DNA from: Xanthobacteraceae bacterium
GTDB taxonomy: Bacteria > Pseudomonadota > Alphaproteobacteria > Rhizobiales > Xanthobacteraceae
Assembly (NCBI GenBank): GCA_030039655.1
Contig: JASHVC010000315.1
Location: 1-5,537 of the forward strand
Direction: 5' to 3'
Length of the DNA stretch: 5,537 nucleotides
In this document: positions 1 through 5,537 of the stretch, in pieces
Layout of the letters: each line of letters begins with the position of its first letter
Numbering within the stretch: position 1 is the stretch's first letter
Position numbers and translations under genes: made by a program
The notes under the pieces: generated by a model
The model's database searches: none
Told to the model about the DNA's origin: nothing
What the model saw: the letters and a program-made list of their open reading frames with translations, nothing else

Positions 1-743
<743 letters not shown>

Positions 744-781
744 GGGTCTCTCTCCTTAAGGCTTTTCCGTTGGTTCCAGGC

Positions 782-810
782 TATTTACGGGCCGCGCCGG
801 ACAGGGTCAA
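782..810 (-). promoter_or_regulatory. Candidate sigma70-type promoter for the leftward thiolase
   Basis: On the minus strand TTGACC (complement of 805-810, five of six matches to TTGACA) is followed after exactly 17 nt by TAAATA (complement of 782-787, a weaker three of six match to TATAAT). Transcription would start near 775, giving a leader of about 30 nt that contains the AAGGAG ribosome binding site. The spacing and the -35 box are good and the -10 box is only fair, so this is a plausible but untested call. Confidence 0.4.
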
Positions 811-812
811 AT
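784..812 (+). promoter_or_regulatory. Candidate promoter for the rightward catabolic operon, overlapping the leftward one
   Basis: TTTACG (784-789) and TCAAAT (807-812) each match four of six consensus positions and lie 17 nt apart. Transcription would begin near 819, leaving a leader of under 20 nt before the crotonase ATG at 837. The boxes occupy nearly the same bases as the leftward promoter, with each -35 over the other's -10. A regulator bound here could control both directions. The match is weak and could be chance in a 93 bp gap. Confidence 0.22.
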
Positions 813-840
813 GGCGCTCCCAAGGCGCCTAGCCGGATGA
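811..840 (+). other. Possible leader minicistron and hairpin at the crotonase start
   Basis: A nine-codon reading frame (MALPRRLAG) starts with ATG at 811 and its TGA stop (838-840) overlaps the crotonase ATG at 837 as ATGA, an arrangement that permits translational coupling. AGGG (803-806) lies only 4 nt upstream, which is close for a ribosome binding site. The same stretch contains an inverted repeat, GGCGC (813-817) and GCGCC (825-829), extended by a T-G pair, with a 5 nt loop. Folding would partly hide AAGG (822-825), the only Shine-Dalgarno-like motif for the crotonase. There is no evidence that the minicistron is translated. If the promoter at 784-812 is real, the minicistron start would not be in the transcript. 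Confidence 0.2.
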
Positions 841-1643
841 TCAGCAAAGATTCAAATAGCGATTTGCCGAAGCTCCCGCCGACGCTCCACGCCGAGCGCC
901 GCGGGGCCGTCGCCGTACTCACACTCAAGCGCGCCGAGAAGCGTAACGCGCTCAACGACCCGACCGTGCAGGGCATCGAGACTTTCTTTACCGCGTTGCC
1001 GGAAGGCATCGGCGCCGTGGTTCTCGCCGGCGAGGGCGAGCATTTCAGCGCCGGGCTCGATCTCTCCGAACTGTCGGAGCGCGATGTGATGGCCGGCATT
1101 GCCCACTCACAGTCGTGGCATCGCGCATTCGAACGCATCGAGTTCGGCACCGTGCCGGTGGTGGCGGTGCTGCACGGCGCGGTGGTGGGCGGCGGGCTCG
1201 AACTCGCCGCCGCGGCCCATGTGCGCGTGGCCGAGCGCTCGGCGTTCTACGCGCTGCCGGAAGCAAGCCGCGGCATTTTTGTCGGCGGTGGCGGCTCGGT
1301 GCGGCTGCCGGCGCTGATCGGCGCGTCGCGGGTGATGGAGATGATGCTCACCGGCCGCACGTTTTCCGCCGAGGAAGGCCAAGCGCTCGGTCTCTCGCAT
1401 TATCTCGTGGAGAACGGCGAAGGGCTCGCCAAAGGTCTGGAGCTTGCGCAGCGCATCGCCGGCAATGCGCCATTCACCAACTTCGCCGTCATGCAGCTGT
1501 TGCCGCGCATTGCCCGCAGCGACCCGGCAACGGGCTTCGCCACCGAAGCACTCGCCGCCGGTATCGCCCAGAGCGACGAGGAAGCCAAGGCGCGGCTGAA
1601 GGCGTTTTTGGAAAAGCGCGGCCCCAAAGTGGCGCGGAGCTGA
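837..1643 (+). CDS. Enoyl-CoA hydratase/isomerase (crotonase) family protein, likely hydroxycinnamoyl-CoA hydratase
   Basis: Crotonase-fold enzyme of 268 residues, the usual family length. Conserved landmarks are LTLKRAEKRNALN (28-40), the first oxyanion-hole segment FSAGLDL (70-76), the second segment VVGGGLELA (116-124), and YALPEASRG (138-146). By alignment from memory to rat mitochondrial enoyl-CoA hydratase, Glu122 and Glu142 correspond to its two catalytic glutamates (144 and 164), so water addition to a 2-enoyl-CoA is expected. The Pseudomonas feruloyl-CoA hydratase-lyase has serine at the first position, so vanillin release is not the favoured reaction here. The probable substrate is the hydroxycinnamoyl-CoA made by the next gene, 7 bp downstream. 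ATG 837 has only a weak AAGG 11 nt upstream. The N-terminus is about 15 residues longer than in typical homologues, so a later start is possible. Family certain; substrate inferred from context. Confidence 0.9.
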   Translation: MISKDSNSDLPKLPPTLHAERRGAVAVLTLKRAEKRNALNDPTVQGIETFFTALPEGIGAVVLAGEGEHFSAGLDLSELSERDVMAGIAHSQSWHRAFERIEFGTVPVVAVLHGAVVGGGLELAAAAHVRVAERSAFYALPEASRGIFVGGGGSVRLPALIGASRVMEMMLTGRTFSAEEGQALGLSHYLVENGEGLAKGLELAQRIAGNAPFTNFAVMQLLPRIARSDPATGFATEALAAGIAQSDEEAKARLKAFLEKRGPKVARS

Positions 1644-1650
1644 AAGCGAA

Positions 1651-3540
1651 ATGAATCGGGCCGTGGAGGTGAAGGACAAACAAGCGCCGCTGCGGGCGGT
1701 GAAGCTCGGCCCGCCCGACGTACTCGTGGAGCGTCGCAAAGACGGCGCCATCATGATGCGCTCACCGCATCCGCTGCCGGACTATCCTAAAAATCTCACC
1801 GAGCGGCTGGTGCATTGGGCCAAGGCCGCGCCCGACCGCGTCTTTCTCGCTCAACGCGACGCGAGCGGCGCGTGGCGCACGGTGACCTACGCGCAGACAC
1901 TCACCACCGTTCGCGCCATCGCCGCCTCACTCCTGCAGCGCGACCTGTCGCCCGAGCGGCCGATTGCGATCTTGTCCGGCAACGACATCGAGCACGCGTT
2001 GCTCGGCCTCGCCGCCATGCATGTCGGCATTCCGTACGCGCCGATCTCCGTGCCCTACTCGCTGCTGTCGCAGGACTTCGGCAAACTCCGAACAATCATC
2101 GACGTTCTCACGCCCGGCCTGGTGTTCGCCGCAAATGGCGCGGCCTTCGCGCGCGCCATCGCCGCCACGGTGCCAGCCAGCGTCGAGGTCGCCGTGACCG
2201 CAAGTCCTTCGCCTGAACGGCGCGCGACGCCGTTTGCCGACTTGTGCAAAGCGCAGCCGGGCGCGGCTGTCGACGCTGCGCACAGCAAGATCGGGCCGGA
2301 CACGATCGCCAAGATTCTTTTTACCTCCGGTTCGACCGGCAACCCGAAGGGCGTCATCAACACTCAGCGTATGCTCTGCGCCAACCAGTCGATGATCCGC
2401 TGCGGCCTCGCCTTCGTTGCCGATGAGCCGCCGGTGCTGGTCGACTGGCCGCCGTGGAATCACACCTTCGGCGGCAACCACGATTTCGGCCTCGTGCTCG
2501 ACAATGGTGGTTCGTTCTACATCGACGAGGGCAAGCCGCTGCCCGGCGCCATCGAGGCGACGGTGCGCAATCTGCGCGACGTGGCGCCGACGATTCATTT
2601 GAACGTGCCCAAGGGCTTCGAGATGCTGCTGCCGTATCTGCGCAGCGACGCCGCATTACGCGAGCGCTTCTTCAGCCGACTCAAGGTTCTGTTCTACGCT
2701 GGCGCCTCGCTGGCGCAGCACGTGCGCGACGAATTGCAGGACATCTCCGTCGCGACCACCGGCGAACGCATCATCTTTATTTCCAGCCTCGGCTCGACGG
2801 AGACCGCACCGGCGGCGATCGCCTGCACTTGGGAGAGCGAGCACGCGGCCAATATCGGCCTGCCGCTGCCGGGGGTGGAGCTCAAGCTCGTGCCGAACGG
2901 CGACAAGCTCGAAGCCCGCTACAAGGGTCCGAACATTACACCCGGCTATTGGCGCGCGCCCGCGCTCACCACCGCCGCCTTCGATGACGAGGGCTATTAC
3001 AAGATGGGTGACGCGCTCAAGTTCGCGGACCCTGCCAATTTCACCAAGGGCCTGCTGTTCGACGGCCGCATCGCCGAGGATTTCAAACTCGCGACCGGGA
3101 CCTGGGTCAGTGTAGGACCGCTGCGCGCGGCATTCATCGCCCATTGCGCGCCGCTGGTGCGCGACGTGGTGCTCGCCGGCGCTGAGCGCGACGCGGTCAC
3201 GGCGTTGGTTATTCCGGACCTCGATGCCTGCCGCCGCCTGGCGCCTGATCTGGCGCCGGACACGCCCGTCTCCCGACTGCTTGGCGATGCGCGCGTGCGC
3301 GCGGAGTTTGCGCGGCTGCTTGAAGTCCTGTCGGCGCCGGCGCGCGGCACCTCGAACCGTATCCTGCGCGCCATTTTGCTCGCGCAGCCGCCGTCGCTTG
3401 ATATCGGCGAGATGACCGACAAAGGTTCGATCAACCAGCGCGCCGTGCTTGCGCATCGGGCTGCTTTGGTAGAAGAGCTTTATGCCGATCCACCCTCCCC
3501 CAATGTGATCGTCGCCCGCGCGGCGATGCCCGCCACATAG
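1651..3540 (+). CDS. fcs: Feruloyl-CoA synthase (hydroxycinnamate:CoA ligase, AMP-forming)
   Basis: Adenylate-forming ligase of 629 residues that activates ferulate and related hydroxycinnamates with ATP and CoA, the committed cytosolic step of their degradation. The P-loop-like motif FTSGSTGNPKG is at 224-234, followed by DWPPWNHTFGGNHDFG (265-280), a signature I associate with the feruloyl-CoA synthase branch. Next come SLGSTETAP (379-387), YKGPNITPGYW (424-434), YKMGD (450-454) and FDGRIAEDFKLATGTW (470-485). The last replaces the common GRxKDxIK hinge motif and is normal for this branch. TDKGSINQRAVL (589-600) contains Lys591, the likely C-terminal catalytic lysine. The start is supported by GGAG (1636-1639) 11 nt upstream and by N-terminal text (VERRKDGAIMMRSP) that fits the family; an internal ATG at codon 35 or 36 would cut into this. 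The gene lies 7 bp after the crotonase, so the two are co-transcribed. Exact preference among ferulate, p-coumarate and caffeate cannot be read. Confidence 0.9.
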   Translation: MNRAVEVKDKQAPLRAVKLGPPDVLVERRKDGAIMMRSPHPLPDYPKNLTERLVHWAKAAPDRVFLAQRDASGAWRTVTYAQTLTTVRAIAASLLQRDLSPERPIAILSGNDIEHALLGLAAMHVGIPYAPISVPYSLLSQDFGKLRTIIDVLTPGLVFAANGAAFARAIAATVPASVEVAVTASPSPERRATPFADLCKAQPGAAVDAAHSKIGPDTIAKILFTSGSTGNPKGVINTQRMLCANQSMIRCGLAFVADEPPVLVDWPPWNHTFGGNHDFGLVLDNGGSFYIDEGKPLPGAIEATVRNLRDVAPTIHLNVPKGFEMLLPYLRSDAALRERFFSRLKVLFYAGASLAQHVRDELQDISVATTGERIIFISSLGSTETAPAAIACTWESEHAANIGLPLPGVELKLVPNGDKLEARYKGPNITPGYWRAPALTTAAFDDEGYYKMGDALKFADPANFTKGLLFDGRIAEDFKLATGTWVSVGPLRAAFIAHCAPLVRDVVLAGAERDAVTALVIPDLDACRRLAPDLAPDTPVSRLLGDARVRAEFARLLEVLSAPARGTSNRILRAILLAQPPSLDIGEMTDKGSINQRAVLAHRAALVEELYADPPSPNVIVARAAMPAT

Positions 3541-3575
3541 CCGGTCAATAACTGCCGAAGTAAGCGAGCTGAGAC

Positions 3576-4337
3576 ATGGATATTGCAGGACATGCGGCTG
3601 TCGTGACAGGCGGCGCATCAGGCCTCGGCGCCGCGACGGCGCGGATGCTCGCCGAAGCCGGCGCCAAGGTGGCGATCTTCGACGTGAACCAGAAGGCCGC
3701 TGCCGAAGTGGCAATCGACATCAACGGTATCGCGGTGACGTGTGACGTGACCGACAGCGTCGCCACCGAGAAGGCGTTCGCCAAAGCGGCGGCCGATCAC
3801 GGCACGGCGCGCATTCTCATCAATTGCGCCGGCGTCGGCCCGGCCAAACGCATCGTCGGCCGCGACGGGCCGATGCCGCTCGACGACTTTGCGCGCGTCA
3901 TCTCGATCAATCTCGTCGGCACATTCAACGCCATGCGGCTTGCCGCCGCCGCCATGCAATCGGTCTCCCCCATGCAAGATGGCGAGCGCGGCATCATTAT
4001 CTGCACCGCATCGGTCGCCGCCTATGAGGGGCAGATCGGGCAAGCCGCCTACGCGGCCTCGAAAGGCGGCGTCGTTGGGCTGATTATGCCGGCGGCGCGC
4101 GAATTCGCGCAGTTCGGCATTCGCGTCAACGGCATCGCGCCCGGAATTTTCTCGACCCCCATGCTCCACGCACTGCCGGAAGCCGCGCAACAGAGCCTTG
4201 CCGCATCGGTGCCGTTTCCCAAGCTGCTCGGTCAGCCTCCCCAATATGCGGCGCTGGTTCGCCACATGATCGAGAACCGCTACCTCAACGGCGAAGTCGT
4301 TCGCCTCGACGGCGCGCTGCGGATGGCGCCGCGCTGA
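3576..4337 (+). CDS. SDR-family 3-hydroxyacyl-CoA dehydrogenase (type-2 HADH/HSD17B10-like)
   Basis: Classical short-chain dehydrogenase/reductase of 253 residues. The Rossmann glycine motif TGGASGLG is at 11-18. Asp36 ends the second beta strand (IFDVN), which points to NAD rather than NADP. NCAG is at 83-86, Asn112 lies in the helix-4 segment, Ser146 is the active-site serine, and Tyr159/Lys163 form the YxxxK pair in YAASK. The segment after NCAG (VGPAKRIVGRDGPMPLDDF) and AAYEGQIGQAAY resemble bacterial and mitochondrial type-2 3-hydroxyacyl-CoA dehydrogenases. In this cluster the expected job is oxidation of 3-hydroxy-3-arylpropionyl-CoA, made by the crotonase, to the beta-keto thioester. 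The ATG follows the synthase by 35 bp with only a weak GCGAG (3564-3568) upstream. Its TGA overlaps the next gene's ATG. SDR family and motifs are certain; acyl-CoA specificity is likely; the aromatic substrate is inferred. Confidence 0.88.
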   Translation: MDIAGHAAVVTGGASGLGAATARMLAEAGAKVAIFDVNQKAAAEVAIDINGIAVTCDVTDSVATEKAFAKAAADHGTARILINCAGVGPAKRIVGRDGPMPLDDFARVISINLVGTFNAMRLAAAAMQSVSPMQDGERGIIICTASVAAYEGQIGQAAYAASKGGVVGLIMPAAREFAQFGIRVNGIAPGIFSTPMLHALPEAAQQSLAASVPFPKLLGQPPQYAALVRHMIENRYLNGEVVRLDGALRMAPR

Positions 4338-4777
4338 TGCTCACATTCACGCGGACCACGCGCATCGAATGGGGCGACTGCGATCCCGCGGGCATCATCT
4401 TCTATGCGCGCTACTACGACATCTTCGACATTTCGACGACGATGATGCTCGAACGCGCGCTCGGCATGAATAAGATCGCGTATCTCAAGGCTTACGACTT
4501 CCTCGGCCACCCGCTGGCGCAAACCCGCGCCCGCTTCTTGCGCCCGACCCGTTTCGGCGATGACGTCGCAATCGAGACCGCGGTAGTCGCCTGCAGCCGT
4601 TCGAGTTTCAAGATCGAGCACAAGCTCAGCAAAGCCGGGACGCTTTGCGCCGAGGGTTACGAAACCCGCGTTTGGGTCGTGCGCCATCCCAACGATCCGC
4701 GCCGGATGAAGTCGCACCCAATTCCCGCTGAAGTGGTCGCGCGATTGACGCAAAACAGCTCCGCTTCTTCGTCCTGA
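4337..4777 (+). CDS. 4-hydroxybenzoyl-CoA-type acyl-CoA thioesterase (hotdog fold)
   Basis: Hotdog-fold thioesterase of 146 residues, close in length to the Pseudomonas 4-hydroxybenzoyl-CoA thioesterase (about 141). The signature RIEWGDCDPAGIIFYARY (9-26) matches that enzyme's RIEFGDCDPAGI segment. Asp16 aligns with its catalytic Asp17. A later block, ARFLRPTRFGDDVAIET (65-81), is the usual second strand region. The C-terminus ends in a short serine-rich tail (SSASSS) that is probably disordered. The ATG shares its A with the TGA of the dehydrogenase (TGATG, 4335-4339) and has no clear ribosome binding site of its own, so translation is probably coupled. The likely role is hydrolysis of vanilloyl-CoA or 4-hydroxybenzoyl-CoA left after side-chain shortening, giving the free acid for the protocatechuate route. 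It could also act as a proofreading thioesterase that rescues CoA. Family strong, substrate inferred. Confidence 0.87.
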   Translation: MLTFTRTTRIEWGDCDPAGIIFYARYYDIFDISTTMMLERALGMNKIAYLKAYDFLGHPLAQTRARFLRPTRFGDDVAIETAVVACSRSSFKIEHKLSKAGTLCAEGYETRVWVVRHPNDPRRMKSHPIPAEVVARLTQNSSASSS

Positions 4778-4778
4778 A

Positions 4779-4800
4779 CCGCAGGGTGACGAACCCGCGG
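4779..4800 (+). other. Intergenic hairpin just after the thioesterase stop
   Basis: CCGC (4779-4782), a bulged A, GGGT (4784-4787), loop GACGA, ACCC (4793-4796) and GCGG (4797-4800) form an eight-pair GC-rich stem two bases after the TGA. No run of T follows, so it is not a standard intrinsic terminator. It could stabilise or process the mRNA, or mildly reduce read-through into the amidohydrolase gene. It may also be chance in GC-rich DNA. Confidence 0.3.
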
Positions 4801-4842
4801 CAACGGTGCTAGAAGCCTGCCAAACCCAAGGAGAGAAAGCCC

Positions 4843-5537
4843 ATGCGCATTGACGCGTACACCCATTTTTTCCCGAAAAAATTCTTCGACAAACTCAACG
4901 AAGTCGCCGGCGACTATAAGGATATGGGAAAGCGCATCCGTTCGCTGCCGGCGCTGTTCGATCTCGACGTCCGCAAGAAGATTGTCGACGGCCACAAGGA
5001 CTATCAGCAGATCCTCTCCTACCCGCAGCCGCCCATCGAGCGCTTCGCCAAGTCGCCCGCCGACATCGACGAATTCTGCAAGATCATCAATGACGGCTTC
5101 GCCGAACTGATCGCCAAGGAAAAGGATCACTTCCCTGGCTGGGTCGCCCAAGTGTCGCTGGCCGCGCCCGACGCGGGCGTCGCAGAGGCGGAACGCGCCA
5201 TCAAGAACGGCGCGCTTGGCGTGCAGATTTACACGAACGTCGCGGGACGCGCGATCGACAACAAAGAGTATCTGCCGTTCTGGAAGAAGATGAACGAGCT
5301 CGGCGCGCCGATCTGGATTCATCCCGCGCGTGGCGCCGAGACGCCCGATTATCTGGACGAGAAACGGTCGCTCTACGAAATCTGGTGGACCATCGGCTGG
5401 TCCTACGAGACCGCCTGCGCCATGCTGCGGCTGGTCTATTCCAAAATCATGGACACGCATCCGAATCTGAAAATCATCACCCACCATTTCGCCGGCATCG
5501 TGCCGATGCTCGAAGGCCGCCTTGGCCCGGGCAATGA
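4843..5537 (+). CDS. Amidohydrolase-2 (ACMSD-like) family protein, partial at right edge; possible CouO-like beta-keto side-chain hydrolase
   Basis: The first 231 residues of a metal-dependent TIM-barrel hydrolase or decarboxylase of the amidohydrolase-2/ACMSD family, usually 280-350 residues long. The N-terminus reads MRIDAYTHFFP, where the family HxH metal motif appears as Tyr6-Thr-His8. IWIHPARG supplies His160, and ITHHFAGIVP supplies His214/His215, one of which should be the catalytic base. The distance from His160 to these is close to that in gamma-resorcylate decarboxylase and ACMSD. The final metal-binding Asp lies beyond the edge. AAGGAG (4828-4833) sits 9 nt before the ATG and is the strongest ribosome binding site of the rightward genes. 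In this context it may hydrolyse the aryl-beta-ketopropionyl-CoA, as proposed for CouO of Rhodococcus jostii RHA1. An aromatic acid decarboxylase or unrelated hydrolase remains possible. The closing TGA at 5535-5537 is out of frame, so the gene continues. Confidence 0.83.
   Translation, partial: MRIDAYTHFFPKKFFDKLNEVAGDYKDMGKRIRSLPALFDLDVRKKIVDGHKDYQQILSYPQPPIERFAKSPADIDEFCKIINDGFAELIAKEKDHFPGWVAQVSLAAPDAGVAEAERAIKNGALGVQIYTNVAGRAIDNKEYLPFWKKMNELGAPIWIHPARGAETPDYLDEKRSLYEIWWTIGWSYETACAMLRLVYSKIMDTHPNLKIITHHFAGIVPMLEGRLGPGN

Noticed and set aside
837..1643. Calling the crotonase ech (feruloyl-CoA hydratase-lyase)
   Set aside because: Both hydratase glutamates are present and the hydratase-lyase serine is absent, so gene neighbourhood alone was not enough for that name.
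1107..1754. 215-codon minus-strand frame opposite the crotonase gene
   Set aside because: Antisense shadow of a well-supported crotonase; no recognisable family features.
2656..3714. 352-codon open frame on the minus strand across the 3' part of the feruloyl-CoA synthase gene and the start of the SDR gene
   Set aside because: It is antisense to clear, motif-bearing genes, its arginine-rich low-complexity product resembles no family, and long antisense frames are common in GC-rich DNA.
4779..4815. Intrinsic terminator, or internal promoter (GTGACG with GCTAGA), between thioesterase and amidohydrolase
   Set aside because: The hairpin lacks a following T run, and the promoter boxes match consensus poorly with the -35 box inside the hairpin; neither can be claimed from sequence alone.
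4657..5487. 276-codon open frame on the minus strand opposite the amidohydrolase and thioesterase end
   Set aside because: It is antisense to the recognisable amidohydrolase, which has a strong ribosome binding site; the antisense product shows no recognisable domain.
5535..5537. TGA at the last three bases read as the amidohydrolase stop
   Set aside because: The gene's frame reads AAT at 5533-5535 and then GA, so this TGA is out of frame and the protein would be too short for the family.

Overview
This 5.5 kb, GC-rich window looks like part of a catabolic island of an alphaproteobacterium, most likely of the Rhizobiales/Bradyrhizobium–Rhodopseudomonas type. That placement rests on codon use, gene order and protein style, not on any marker gene. 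The window is almost fully coding. It carries genes for CoA-dependent breakdown of plant hydroxycinnamates (ferulate, p-coumarate, caffeate).

Layout: a thiolase of the PcaF/PaaJ (3-oxoadipyl-CoA thiolase) type runs leftward from 743 and is cut by the left edge. A 93 bp intergenic control region (744-836) separates it from a rightward gene run. The run holds a crotonase-fold enoyl-CoA hydratase (837-1643), a feruloyl-CoA synthase (1651-3540), an SDR of the type-2 3-hydroxyacyl-CoA dehydrogenase kind (3576-4337), a 4-hydroxybenzoyl-CoA-type thioesterase (4337-4777) and an ACMSD-like amidohydrolase cut by the right edge (4843-5537). Spacings are 7, 35, -1 (TGATG overlap) and 65 bp, so the first four rightward genes read as one operon and the fifth probably belongs to it.

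How they fit together (inference): the synthase makes hydroxycinnamoyl-CoA, the crotonase hydrates it, the SDR oxidises the 3-hydroxyacyl-CoA to the beta-keto thioester, and the side chain is then cleaved. Cleavage could be thiolytic (the divergent thiolase) followed by thioesterase release of the free benzoate. It could instead be hydrolytic, by the amidohydrolase, as proposed for CouO of Rhodococcus jostii RHA1. This is a beta-oxidative route, unlike the usual proteobacterial ferulate route in which a hydratase-lyase releases vanillin for vanillin dehydrogenase. The crotonase active site supports this: it has both hydratase glutamates, whereas the hydratase-lyase has a serine at the first position. 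No vanillin dehydrogenase, regulator or transporter lies inside the window, and no RNA gene, CRISPR array, insertion sequence or long repeat was seen.
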